This document shows, in pieces, positions 31,527-40,637 of a stretch of 64,000 nucleotides of DNA; within the stretch, counting starts at the first letter, position 1, and the number at the start of each line of letters is the position of its first letter. The notes under the pieces were generated by a model that saw only the letters and a list, made by a program, of their open reading frames with translations, had not been told where the DNA came from and made no database searches. The translations under genes and the position numbers were made by a program. Source of the stretch: Ereboglobus sp. (GTDB lineage: Bacteria > Verrucomicrobiota > Verrucomicrobiia > Opitutales > Opitutaceae); assembly GCA_029974595.1 (NCBI GenBank), contig JARKRC010000074.1, positions 51,187 to 115,186 of the forward strand, written 5' to 3'.

Positions 31527-31937
31527 TTATTGTTTCGTTTTGGCATTGCTCGCCTTTTCATCAGTGGCTTGGTGTTGTATTGCCTTTAGCACCATTGTTT
31601 GCAAAATTTTACGGTTGGTGTCGGAATCGGGATCCGCAACTTCGGGTACGCGCAGCGGCGCATGTGCCGCGTACATTCGTCTTGTGGCCAGGGGTTCGTT
31701 TGGCCGCGGCATGGTCGAAACGGGCTGTGCCTTCATCGAATCATCCACGGCCGGGGATTCCGTTGGAACAACAGGCACGATTGTTTTGGATGCTTGCGCA
31801 GGGTGGCGCTGCTCTGCCTCAGGAGACTTTGGCTCCATGCGGGGATGGGTCTTGTAAAACCAAATGCCGACCACAGCGATGGTCAAAACGATGCTCGCAG
31901 AAACAATTTTTTTCTTTTTCGAATTCATAAGGGACAT
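31527..31937 (-). CDS. Small membrane-anchored protein, unknown
   Basis: A 136-aa protein with a lysine-rich start (NSKKKK) and one N-terminal membrane helix (IVSASIVLTIAVVGIWFY, about 11-28), then a Pro/Ala/Glu-rich and probably unstructured outer part. No family recognised. A second start at 31928 is possible (three residues shorter). It ends 18 nt before the SpvB-like gene, so it is likely translated from the same mRNA and may be an assembly or export partner. That is only a guess from position. Confidence 0.6.
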   Translation of the reverse strand: MSLMNSKKKKIVSASIVLTIAVVGIWFYKTHPRMEPKSPEAEQRHPAQASKTIVPVVPTESPAVDDSMKAQPVSTMPRPNEPLATRRMYAAHAPLRVPEVADPDSDTNRKILQTMVLKAIQHQATDEKASNAKTKQ

Positions 31938-31999
31938 GACTCTATCATTTCATTGGCTTGTTTTGATTCGATTAAGTCCGGTGGAAGCAATGATGCCAG

Positions 32000-33598
32000 T
32001 CAGGGACTTGTGATCGGGGTGATCTCCCATGTGGTTGTGTTTACACCATGTGTGGATTGCCCTGGTGTTTCCAAAACCAGATGAAAGATGGAACCTGCGT
32101 CCAACGGATTGGTGCCCATAAGGAACTCGTTAAGGTTGTTTACACCGTCGCTGTCTGAATCGTCGTAAGGACGGGTTGGATCAAGTCCATGTGCAAGCGC
32201 CCACGCTGCGAAACCTTCGGGAAGATTCTCACCGGAATTGCCGCTGCCCGAGCCTGGCACATAAGTGCTGTCACTCATCGTATGGAAGAAGACCTGTTTC
32301 CCCGCAGAAGATGCGCATATCCTGCTTTGCAACATGTTTTCTGGCGGCTGCCGATACCATAGCTGAACTTTGCCCTCTGCGTCGGATATCAGGGTGATTT
32401 CGGAGGAAGCAGGGTTGTTTTTATCCACATGCAGCGAGCCTCCGCCTTGATCTATTGTAAAAGTGACGGGGAAGTTGACGGCATCAGCACCTGTGAGTTG
32501 TATGATTATGGGTTCTTCCAAAAACTGGCCCGGTCTGGCTGTTTGATTGTTTCCGGCAAATATGCCCAAGTGGACATCATTCCACCACGATGGCGGCGAT
32601 TGCATGTCAATCGTACATGTTCTTACAGTTACGCTGTCAAAAACAGTTCCGCGTGCATGAATCTGATAAGTGACAGCGGCATTGCCCGCAATGCCGGTTT
32701 CAGAAAAAAAGTAAGTGTTCGTATCAGATTGGCGTTGAACTTCCGCGATCCAATCACCATCCCGGTATACATCATAAAAACTACCCTGTCCGTCACCTGC
32801 TGCCGCATCCCATACCAATGTAACCCGATCATTAAGCCTGTCCGCCCATAGAAGGTTGCCCTCCTCGACAAAAATGCAAAAGCCTGAATACCAAGCCGGG
32901 CTTTGCGAATATTCACCCGTAGCCTCCTGCTCGCTGTCCTGGGCATCGGTCCAGAAATACCATATGCCGTTCTGGTTGAGCGTCACAGTCCATTCCACAA
33001 CTCCATCCGGGCCTGATTGGGGAATAAATTCATAATCATTATTGTTGAGGGTGCCGTTTGGCGCCAATATGTTGGGGCGGATGCCCGCGAGATCCCCGTC
33101 AATATCAGTGGCCTTGAACCGCACAGTGACTGTGGCTGGCTGACGCGCCTGCCTTACAATGGTATCACCACTTTTGTGATTTTCGATTTCCACCGAGCAT
33201 GATGGCGTCCCGTCAGAAACGGTGACATAATGGAAGCCCAAGTCGTAACCGCCGAAAGTATCAACTGCCTCGGCCATATATTCAACCACGCCGACAGTTG
33301 TTTCTTGGCGGTATGAACCGACAGCATCAGCCATCCATTCTTCATTATAATACCAAGAAAAAGAATGCCATTCTACGAGGACTTGGTTTCTATATAAATT
33401 CAGAAAAGTCTCCATTAGCTGGCCGTTGGCGCCCGCGCCCGATGAGTTTATATATACGGCAGAGGCTTCCACAAAGTACCACTCATTTACTCGTATTTCA
33501 TCGCTGGAGTAGTCGAATGTTATATAAAGCACTTCACCTTTTGATATTGATGTTGTTGCCAAAATAGCAGCTAAAAACAAAGTGTATATAGGTTTCAT
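32000..33598 (-). CDS. Secreted multidomain protein with FnIII/Ig-like modules and TSP3-like end
   Basis: A 532-aa exported protein (signal peptide about 1-21). Residues about 130-235 read as an Ig/cadherin-like sheet domain (TVTVRFKATDIDGDLAGI), about 250-335 as a fibronectin-III-like domain (RVTLVWDAAAGDGQGSFYDVYRDG), and near the C-terminus lies a calcium-binding type thrombospondin-3-like loop (DDSDSDGVNNLNEFLMGTNPLD). No catalytic motif was seen. It fits a surface or adhesin-like role. Its ATG overlaps the stop of the upstream gene by 4 nt, showing cotranslation with the thioredoxin-fold protein. Confidence 0.7.
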   Translation of the reverse strand: MKPIYTLFLAAILATTSISKGEVLYITFDYSSDEIRVNEWYFVEASAVYINSSGAGANGQLMETFLNLYRNQVLVEWHSFSWYYNEEWMADAVGSYRQETTVGVVEYMAEAVDTFGGYDLGFHYVTVSDGTPSCSVEIENHKSGDTIVRQARQPATVTVRFKATDIDGDLAGIRPNILAPNGTLNNNDYEFIPQSGPDGVVEWTVTLNQNGIWYFWTDAQDSEQEATGEYSQSPAWYSGFCIFVEEGNLLWADRLNDRVTLVWDAAAGDGQGSFYDVYRDGDWIAEVQRQSDTNTYFFSETGIAGNAAVTYQIHARGTVFDSVTVRTCTIDMQSPPSWWNDVHLGIFAGNNQTARPGQFLEEPIIIQLTGADAVNFPVTFTIDQGGGSLHVDKNNPASSEITLISDAEGKVQLWYRQPPENMLQSRICASSAGKQVFFHTMSDSTYVPGSGSGNSGENLPEGFAAWALAHGLDPTRPYDDSDSDGVNNLNEFLMGTNPLDAGSIFHLVLETPGQSTHGVNTTTWEITPITSP

Positions 33599-34758
33599 TG
33601 TGTTTCCTCTTCATCTGTAGTGGTGCTTTGACCAAGGGGGCCAGCCGCACGGAGCAACGCTTCCAGTTTTTCCTTGGTATTTTCATAACCGCGCGTGTCG
33701 AAAAGCCTGCCTTCTGCATCGACAATATACACGGAGACGACTGCCTGAATGTGCAGCTGGGAAACCAAAGGACCTTCCATGCCTCCGCTGTCGTAATACT
33801 GCTCGCCTGGTAAACGCACTGCATGAGCAATTTGCTTCGCAACGTCCACGTCGGGATCCATGTTGATTCCTATTAATTTGACTCCGGGCAAGATGCAGCG
33901 GTGTTTGATGAACTGGAAAATATCAGGGCGCTGCCTCGACCAGGTATAAATAACGACCGGACTGCCTTTGAAGGCATCGATGTCCAATCCGTCAATCTGG
34001 AGTTTTTTGCCCTCCATGCTTTTCTGCCGGAGAAGCGAGTTTGCGGCCTTTTTAAGCCTCTCCGGCACATTGCTTGCGAGAAGGTCGCTCGCGGCCTCGA
34101 TCGCGGAATCGGCAGGCATGCTTTTGGCCACGGCAAGCAGATATCCATAGCCCCGCGCGTCTTCGGGGAACTCCTGGATAAGCTCCCGGGCATGGCTGGC
34201 ATGAACAGCGCGCGAGTCTGCGGCATTTTTGATCTTTGTGCGATCCACACGCACGCTCTTGGCCAATGCGCTGATGTCGTAGCGATCCTTTGCGGGAATC
34301 AACGGATTTTTTATATAACTGTCGATTTCTGCATCTTCCAGCGGTTGAAGTTTCGCTCCGCTTGCGCGTTGCTGATTCAGCAATGAGGAAAGCTCGATTT
34401 TCTTGGCATCTTGGACGCGCGGATCATCGGGAAATTTTTGCATGAATTCGCGCGCAAGGGACCCAGCCATCGCAAAATCGGAGGTTTTGATTGCAGTTGA
34501 ATCTTGTCTGCCGCCGATTTCAACCGACATACCGCTAGAAGTCACAGACGTAGATGCAACTGAAGTGATATTCGCTGCGCACTTCCGCGCTGTAGTTTCC
34601 AAATGTGCAGAAAGCTCATTCCACGCGACATCCGCTTCGCTGGGCATCAAGACAGCATTCCCATCATCGGTAATGTCATTGGATTGGGAATTGGAAATTT
34701 GGACAAAGATTGTGCATGATGCAGCTAGCAGTAACAAAGTTTTTAAAATTCTACTCAT
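33595..34758 (-). CDS. Exported protein with C-terminal thioredoxin-like domain lacking CxxC
   Basis: From the ATG at 34758 the protein is 387 aa with a signal peptide (MSRILKTLLLLAASCTIFVQ). The middle (about 100-250) is helical with TPR-like spacing (AREFMQKFPDDPRVQDAKK, ARELIQEFPEDARGYGYL). The end (about 260-375) follows a TlpA/redoxin layout: DGLDIDAFKGSPVVIYTWSR, then PGVKLIGINMDPD and a strand with VVSVYIVDAEGRLFDTRG. The usual W-C-x2-C motif is replaced by WSRQRPD, so classical disulfide chemistry is unlikely. It could be a structural or chaperone domain. The TPR-like reading is tentative. Confidence 0.7.
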   Translation of the reverse strand: MSRILKTLLLLAASCTIFVQISNSQSNDITDDGNAVLMPSEADVAWNELSAHLETTARKCAANITSVASTSVTSSGMSVEIGGRQDSTAIKTSDFAMAGSLAREFMQKFPDDPRVQDAKKIELSSLLNQQRASGAKLQPLEDAEIDSYIKNPLIPAKDRYDISALAKSVRVDRTKIKNAADSRAVHASHARELIQEFPEDARGYGYLLAVAKSMPADSAIEAASDLLASNVPERLKKAANSLLRQKSMEGKKLQIDGLDIDAFKGSPVVIYTWSRQRPDIFQFIKHRCILPGVKLIGINMDPDVDVAKQIAHAVRLPGEQYYDSGGMEGPLVSQLHIQAVVSVYIVDAEGRLFDTRGYENTKEKLEALLRAAGPLGQSTTTDEEETQ

Positions 34759-34822
34759 GATAAATAATAATTGTGTAATGCTATAAATCTTCTTATTTAA
34801 GTTTTTATATAAAAATATATTA

Positions 34823-35257
34823 TTAAGAATGCCTCTTGCTTGGTTTTGAAGCGTCTTGTGTATCACGTTTATTTTCAACTATGACAATATCATCGTTATG
34901 AGTAATGCCCACGCACCAGCTAAACGAGCTATCAAATAAACAGATGTCATAGTCCTCGCAAGGCTCTCGTTTTTTAATGTAGTTTACTATTTCGCAAGGT
35001 CTTGCACTACGTATTACAGTATGAGTGCCTTCAATTACAAAAAAAATTGTTTGGTGTTTCAAAAATTGGGATGTATTTAAAACATTATGGTCCTTTCTTC
35101 CTCGCAGAAGACATGCAGTCGGAATATTTGACGGAATCATCACGGTCCCAGCAGGGCGGAACACAGATCGAAATTTAGCTAAAATATTTTTCGCGACCGA
35201 AGAAGACATCTCTACTCCAGGTAACGGGGTTTCAAATTTGTAAGTTTCACTAGTCAT
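34823..35257 (-). CDS. Small unknown protein, possible immunity or orphan partner
   Basis: A 144-aa soluble protein with no signal peptide and no recognised family. It is AT-rich and lies on the same strand as the RHS genes, immediately after a MITE copy whose end is only 6 nt upstream of the start codon. The protein sequence (MTSETYKFETPLPGVEMSSS...) has alternating strand-like segments and several Cys. Small AT-rich genes following an RHS toxin gene are often immunity proteins, and this is the second such gene downstream of the 1521-aa RHS gene. This role is inference from position. Another in-frame start at 35275 lies inside the MITE. Confidence 0.5.
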   Translation of the reverse strand: MTSETYKFETPLPGVEMSSSVAKNILAKFRSVFRPAGTVMIPSNIPTACLLRGRKDHNVLNTSQFLKHQTIFFVIEGTHTVIRSARPCEIVNYIKKREPCEDYDICLFDSSFSWCVGITHNDDIVIVENKRDTQDASKPSKRHS

Positions 35258-35263
35258 GGACCG

Positions 35264-35429
35264 AAAAAGAGTCAATCCGAGGTATGTTGATTTCCTTGCT
35301 CATTGGGTCATGCAATCGGGCAGTGTGTGAGATGATGAAATGGATGGTGGCATTTGTCTGTTTTTGAAAATGCAAGATGCAATATATGATTTTTCATGGA
35401 CTTATGTATTTCTCGGATTGACCCTTTTT
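35264..35429. mobile_element. MITE-like element, central copy with clear terminal inverted repeats
   Basis: 166 bp. The left end aaaaagagtcaatccgag and the right end ctcggattgaccctttttt-like sequence (35412-35429) are inverted repeats matching at 17 of 18 positions. The inside shares with the other copies catgcaatcgggcag, gatgaaatggatgg and ggcatttgtctgttttt. No coding capacity, so movement would need a transposase elsewhere. It separates the two small genes after the RHS gene. Confidence 0.8.
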
Positions 35430-35435
35430 CCCACT

Positions 35436-36005
35436 TCATTGCAAAGAGAAAGGCCTGACCCCGTCGACTGACTCCGTCGGCTGACTAGAAGAAATCTCTT
35501 CGATATATCTTCTCAAGAAAGCAGACTTCATTTTATCTAATATTAAGTTTCCATTTTTGCCTTCCACTCTCCATCCACCGCCGTTATCAAAGTAAAATCC
35601 TAAAGTCGATTTGTCAGTGATGCCGGCTTCCATAAAATTTATCAAGCCTTTGTCTATGCCATCAGCAAGATAGCTCCATCGATCTTTAAAATAATTTATT
35701 ATCTGACTAATTTCTGCCTTGGATTTGAAAACACAGAAATCTGAAAAACCACTGTTCTTGTCTTTTATAAAATAAACTAGAAATTTAGTCTCTGTTCGAT
35801 CGCCTGTAATCGAGTTGCGCGATTGCATAATACAATTTGCCTCGTAGATCTGCCATGTTCCAACATTGGAAACGATTTCATTTTTTTCATGCACAAGACC
35901 GCTTGCATTGATCACTGTTAATAATTCAGAATAGACTTCAGTACTAGGCGCTGACAGCAACGGCTGCCAGATTGCTATAAATAATATTAATATTGTCTTT
36001 TTCAT
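35436..36005 (-). CDS. Exported small protein, probable immunity protein of the RHS toxin
   Basis: A 189-aa protein with a signal peptide (MKKTILILFIAIWQPLLSA) and no recognised family. It starts 6 nt after the stop of the 1521-aa RHS gene, the usual place for the cognate immunity gene, and shares the low GC of the RHS C-terminal tip. If the tip acts in the periplasm, a periplasmic immunity protein would make sense. There is no biochemical hint in the sequence itself. Alternatives are a secreted accessory factor or an unrelated cargo gene. Confidence 0.6.
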   Translation of the reverse strand: MKKTILILFIAIWQPLLSAPSTEVYSELLTVINASGLVHEKNEIVSNVGTWQIYEANCIMQSRNSITGDRTETKFLVYFIKDKNSGFSDFCVFKSKAEISQIINYFKDRWSYLADGIDKGLINFMEAGITDKSTLGFYFDNGGGWRVEGKNGNLILDKMKSAFLRRYIEEISSSQPTESVDGVRPFSLQ

Positions 36006-36011
36006 TTTTTA

Positions 36012-39000
36012 TTATTTTATGCTTATATTGTAATAAGAACCGTTTGGAATATAATTTTTGTATCCTTCAGGAGCATAGCGAAACCGAAAATCTTGTGTGT
36101 CGGTTCTCCACTCACCAGGGCCCGATGTGCTATTGCGATAATTATTTTGCCATTGCACGGCAAAATTCCAGCGTTCTCTCTCATTTGCATTTCTATCAAA
36201 ATTTGAAATGAATACTTCTGCCTTGTTATCTAGTGTATCTACTGCTGAGATAGAAATGCCATAGGCGATAGCTGATCTAAAATCTCCACCTGATAACCAA
36301 CCACCATTGAAGTGTAAATGGCTTAAGCCTACTACACTTTTATCGCCTGCAATTATTTCCATCGTGGAATCCGGAACTTTACTGGGTTCAGGACCACCAA
36401 GGATTACTCTACTAAGCACATAGTATTTTCCATCCTTATCGATTTTTTCACGTATAAGAATATGATCCTCTCTACCCTGTCCCATTAAACCATTTTTCGA
36501 GATCATGGTGAGCGTATTAATGGCTTTCACATGTGCCGTTCTCAGGTCAGTAATTCTGTCTCCACTGTCTGGACCTACAGCCGGTGTTTGTGGGGAAACA
36601 ACATCTCCACTTTTATTTTCCACTGAGTGAGACCAAACTTTCCACTCAAAGTAATATCTTCCTCCAACGAATGCCGCGGCAGCTCTGGCGGCACGTTCTG
36701 CATTTTGTGATGGGCCATACCAATCTAAGGGGTTACTGCCCCTTTTTCGATCGATGGGATTGGCGGGCTGATTGCGTGATGGGCGCCAGAATGGTGATAC
36801 TTTTTCGCCAGGCGAACCGCCATCGTCTCTTTCAAAAACACGCATTTTAGAATACTCTATATCCATGTCCAAAAAACCAGATGGATCCACGACAGCGAGT
36901 GGGTTATTGCGAACATACCCATAGCGGTTGAAGCACTGGCGATTTGCGGGGTCTGATACGAGTATGTCGGCGGATAGCATTTTACCAAGCATTGCATCAT
37001 AGATTCTACCATTCATGTGAACAAGCTCCAAGTTATCGAGCATCTCGTGGCCGGTGTAGCCGCGTGAGGCCGTGCCATCGGAGCCTCCGGCATCAGTCGT
37101 CACAGGCTTGCCCAGCCATGTCTCCGGGTTGCGGCGCTCGCCCCATGGATCGTAGCTGTAGCGGCTGGGTTTGCCCGAATCGTCCAGCGCGAGGTTTGAC
37201 GAGGTGGCGCCGTATTCGGTGATGCTTTCAATCGAGCCCAAGTGATCCAAATGGTAAACAAGCGCCTTTTCCACGGGCGGGACGCCCGTGCCACCCGAAC
37301 CATATTCCATTGTGCCGGCACTGCCGTCGGGGGCATTGACATACACGCGTACCTTCTCGCGTGTCCATGACGTTCCCTCCGCCGACTCGTTCTTGTAATC
37401 GATTTCAACATCGGGGCCGGCGGCATAGATTTTCTTCCTCGCATAGTGCGAGGGCGCGTTGCCCGCCATCTGGTCAAACTCAAGGTGCGCCACCCGCGAG
37501 CGGTTGGCATTGTATAAAAACTCGCTTCCCACCGTCGTGCCGCCGCTGCTGGTTTTTGCCATCCAGCGTGGCTTGTCGAAGCCAGTCCACTGCGTTACCC
37601 ATGTATCGCCATTGCCCGTGCGCGTGGAGAGGTTGCCGTTGGCATCGTAGGTCATCGTGTAGCCCCACGCGTCCGTCACCGCATGGGGCTTGGCGGGGCT
37701 GTAGGCGTAACTGCCGCTGGCGTTGCCCGACACATCGACCTTGCCGGTTATGTTGCCGTTGTCCGCATATGTGGCGATGGTGTTGCCATTGCGTTTCGTC
37801 AGGCGGTTGAGGTTGTCGTAACCGAAGGTTTCGGAATGCGTGCCGTTGCCCCGTGACTTGAGGTTTCCGAGCCCGTCGAAGTCGTAGCTCAGGTTCTGGA
37901 TGACCGTGCCACCCTCGCTCGGGCCGGTCTTGATCGCCGTGAGCACGCCGTCCTCGGCACGGTAGGTGCGCTGTGTCCAGTGCGCGCCGCCCTTGCGCAC
38001 GAGCACGGGCCGGTCGAAATGATCGTAGCCGGAGGTGGCGTGCGCCTCCCACCAGACGGATCGTTGCGGCGTGGTGTCGGTGATGCGGATCAGGTAGCTG
38101 CGCGAATCGTAGGCGTGGGTGTAACCGAAGTTTTCCCACTGAAAGGGATTTTGCGCACCCGTTTCATCACCTGCCGGACGCCAGTAGTGGTTGATTTGAG
38201 AAACCCGACTGTAGGTATCGTAAACAGTGCTCGTGTAAAACCATTTGCCGTCGATGCTCCGCAGCGTGATTTCCCGGCGGCCCTTCGAATCGTAATAATG
38301 CGCCGTGGTAGCTGCCGGCACATACGCGCCGTAGCCGGATGCGCCGACGGTGAGCGACTCTTCGCGCTGGAGCGAACCGATCCAGCCCTTGTTGCCTTTG
38401 GCGACAAGATGGCGCGCCGTGTCGTTTTCGACATCGAAGTAATGCCAGCGGGCGGTTTCAACCGGCCCGTTGTTCGCCTCGGTGGTCGTGCGCGTGAGCG
38501 GGCGGCCCAGGCGGTCGAAGGTGGATGTGGTGACGTTGCCTTTGGCATCGGTCTGGCTGACCACCTGGCCGAGGGCGTTGTTGGTGTAGTGCCATTGGCC
38601 CTTGTCGGGATCGTCGAGCGTGGTCTGGCGTCCGAGGGCGTCGTAGGTGGCGAAGATTCTTTGCGTCTGGTCCTTGAGGATCGTCTCACGCATGCGGCCA
38701 AAACCGTCGAGTTTATACTCGATGGAAGCGGCCTGGCTGCTGCCGGTGCTCGTGTCGAGGGAGTTCGTGGCCGGCGCATTGTCGGCGTTCCAGACTTTCA
38801 CAGTGCGGCCCTTGGCATCAACGAGGGTGACATTGGTCTGTTCCTCGCGGTCGATGGCCTTGACCGTGACTGCGGTGGCGCGGCCGGCATAGGTGGTGGT
38901 GGTCTCGGTGCCGTTGGGCGCGGTGATCTTTGAGACGCGCCCGAAGTGATCGTAGGTGGTTTTTGTCCAGAGTGGCGTGTGGCCGGAAACATACGGGAGC

Positions 39001-40577
39001 GATGCGGCGACGACCTGGCCGAGTTTGTTGTAAACGGTGTCGGTGATGGCATCCTGATCGTTGAAGCCTTCCTTGATGGTGCGAATAACACGCCCGAGGC
39101 GGTCGTGATAAGTGACGGTGGCCGGTTGGGCGGTTGACTTCGTCCGGATTGCGAAGACCGAGGAAATGGCAAGGCCATCCACTCCGGAGGGAGGAGAGAC
39201 GGTTTGCGTCTTCCGCCAATCGGAGGAGGCGGCGCTCGTCCACGCGTAGGTGGTGTCGGTTTGCAGGCCCAGAAGCTCATTGCGTGTTCGTACAACGCGG
39301 CCCAGCGCATCGTAGGTGGTGGTGGTTTCCGCACCGTTGACATCGGTGACGCTGGTGGGAAGCCCGAGGGTGTCGTGGTAAACCGCAGTCGTGGCGTGGC
39401 CGTAGGCGTTTTTAGTTGTGGTGGGCTGGTCAAAACGGCTGTCGAAGGCAGTGGCCTGCGATGTCGTGTAGCTGCCGACGTGCTGCGGGCTGCCGGGACT
39501 GTCATGGCCAGAGATACCGGTGATGGTGACACGGCCAAGATTATCACGCGAATAGGTGGTGGTCAGATCGAGGGTATTGTCGGCGGCATCCGTTGTTTCC
39601 GTGGCGACAAGCGGTGTGCTGTTCCAATAAGTGTAGGATTTGACCGGGGCGTTTTCTGTGCCGTGGCGGGGAGAGGTGACCTTGGTCGTGACAGTGTCGA
39701 CCAAGCCGGTAAGCACGCCCACGGGAGCCTTGTAGGTGGTCGTGACCGTTTCTGTGAATCCATCGCCAAAATCGGTCGTGAGTTTCTTGAGGTTGCCGTG
39801 GGTGATCTTTTGCGGGAAGTCCAACGCTTGAAAATCGTCGTAACTGGCGTATCCGGTAACAGTGTTTGTGCCTGTGATGACCCCGGAACCATTCGAACCG
39901 TTAGAGCCGCCTCCGGACGTTCCAGAGTCGACAACCGTGAGTATGACCATAGCCGAGGACATCGTCGAATTGCCGGCAGCGGTTTCATAAATCGCAGTAG
40001 AACGAACCCAATAATCTCCCGCACGCGTAGGCGTTATTGTTATTGAACGCTGGTGAGATTGGGCTGATTGCACCGTCTGGCAGCGTGCCACGCCACCGGT
40101 TAGCGCTCCAAGCTCAACAGTCCCCGCTCCGCTGGAGTTTGCAACTGAGGAAACCCATTCACCACCGGGCGGCTTCCAGTCAAAATCATGTGCAATGATG
40201 AATTCATTACTTGGTACAGATGCATCCGAACTGTAGGTCAAGAACTGCCCCAGAGTGATAGTCTGGCTTTCCTGTGTTGTTATTGTAATGACCCATGGCC
40301 ATGGATCCGGGTCCGGATCCTCCGGATCCGGATCTTGTGGCTCCAGACATTCTCCATGGCACCGGGTGTTTCCGCAATACTCGCAAACTACACACTCCTG
40401 ATTGCACGAAGGGTCTCCGCAGTTCCAGCACGGAGGAGGGCAACTGCCATCACACAAGTAACTTCCGCAATTGGGGCACCAATCATCATCCCAGCATGCG
40501 TGGCTCACGGGCATCAAGAGCCCAAAAAATATCAATGAGAAAAACACCAATTTCAAAAGTATTTGATTATGCATCAT
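36012..40577 (-). CDS. Secreted RHS-repeat polymorphic toxin with JAB-like C-terminal domain
   Basis: A 1521-aa exported protein. Order: signal peptide (about 1-27); a Cys-rich segment with about 16 Cys in CxxC-like pairs (28-77); an acidic Pro/Asp linker; an Ig/PKD-like domain to about 225; about 1000 residues of RHS/YD repeats; the core ending RYGYVRNNPLAVVDPSG near residue 1234; then a unique 287-aa tip. The tip contains GLSHLHFNGGWLSGGD (His1420, His1422, Ser1429, Asp1432), close to the JAB/JAMM metal-site pattern H-x-H-x(6-7)-S-x2-D, and is AT-rich unlike the GC-rich RHS body. A palindromic repeat is translated as GTGVPPVEK at about 1096-1104. It should act as a contact- or secretion-delivered toxin with the gene 6 nt downstream as immunity; this is inference. 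Confidence 0.85.
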   Translation of the reverse strand: MMHNQILLKLVFFSLIFFGLLMPVSHACWDDDWCPNCGSYLCDGSCPPPCWNCGDPSCNQECVVCEYCGNTRCHGECLEPQDPDPEDPDPDPWPWVITITTQESQTITLGQFLTYSSDASVPSNEFIIAHDFDWKPPGGEWVSSVANSSGAGTVELGALTGGVARCQTVQSAQSHQRSITITPTRAGDYWVRSTAIYETAAGNSTMSSAMVILTVVDSGTSGGGSNGSNGSGVITGTNTVTGYASYDDFQALDFPQKITHGNLKKLTTDFGDGFTETVTTTYKAPVGVLTGLVDTVTTKVTSPRHGTENAPVKSYTYWNSTPLVATETTDAADNTLDLTTTYSRDNLGRVTITGISGHDSPGSPQHVGSYTTSQATAFDSRFDQPTTTKNAYGHATTAVYHDTLGLPTSVTDVNGAETTTTYDALGRVVRTRNELLGLQTDTTYAWTSAASSDWRKTQTVSPPSGVDGLAISSVFAIRTKSTAQPATVTYHDRLGRVIRTIKEGFNDQDAITDTVYNKLGQVVAASLPYVSGHTPLWTKTTYDHFGRVSKITAPNGTETTTTYAGRATAVTVKAIDREEQTNVTLVDAKGRTVKVWNADNAPATNSLDTSTGSSQAASIEYKLDGFGRMRETILKDQTQRIFATYDALGRQTTLDDPDKGQWHYTNNALGQVVSQTDAKGNVTTSTFDRLGRPLTRTTTEANNGPVETARWHYFDVENDTARHLVAKGNKGWIGSLQREESLTVGASGYGAYVPAATTAHYYDSKGRREITLRSIDGKWFYTSTVYDTYSRVSQINHYWRPAGDETGAQNPFQWENFGYTHAYDSRSYLIRITDTTPQRSVWWEAHATSGYDHFDRPVLVRKGGAHWTQRTYRAEDGVLTAIKTGPSEGGTVIQNLSYDFDGLGNLKSRGNGTHSETFGYDNLNRLTKRNGNTIATYADNGNITGKVDVSGNASGSYAYSPAKPHAVTDAWGYTMTYDANGNLSTRTGNGDTWVTQWTGFDKPRWMAKTSSGGTTVGSEFLYNANRSRVAHLEFDQMAGNAPSHYARKKIYAAGPDVEIDYKNESAEGTSWTREKVRVYVNAPDGSAGTMEYGSGGTGVPPVEKALVYHLDHLGSIESITEYGATSSNLALDDSGKPSRYSYDPWGERRNPETWLGKPVTTDAGGSDGTASRGYTGHEMLDNLELVHMNGRIYDAMLGKMLSADILVSDPANRQCFNRYGYVRNNPLAVVDPSGFLDMDIEYSKMRVFERDDGGSPGEKVSPFWRPSRNQPANPIDRKRGSNPLDWYGPSQNAERAARAAAAFVGGRYYFEWKVWSHSVENKSGDVVSPQTPAVGPDSGDRITDLRTAHVKAINTLTMISKNGLMGQGREDHILIREKIDKDGKYYVLSRVILGGPEPSKVPDSTMEIIAGDKSVVGLSHLHFNGGWLSGGDFRSAIAYGISISAVDTLDNKAEVFISNFDRNANERERWNFAVQWQNNYRNSTSGPGEWRTDTQDFRFRYAPEGYKNYIPNGSYYNISIK
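37272..37290. repeat. 19-bp palindromic repeat inside the RHS gene
   Basis: cacgggcgggacgcccgtg, in frame as GTGVPPV just before the RHS core. Same family as the copies in aroA, sucB, lpdA and metH, showing that the island shares the host's repeats. Confidence 0.85.
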
Positions 40578-40637
40578 TGTTCCAGGTATTTAGTTTTTCT
40601 CACTGATAACATTTTCTTGGCTCATGCCGTAGATGGC

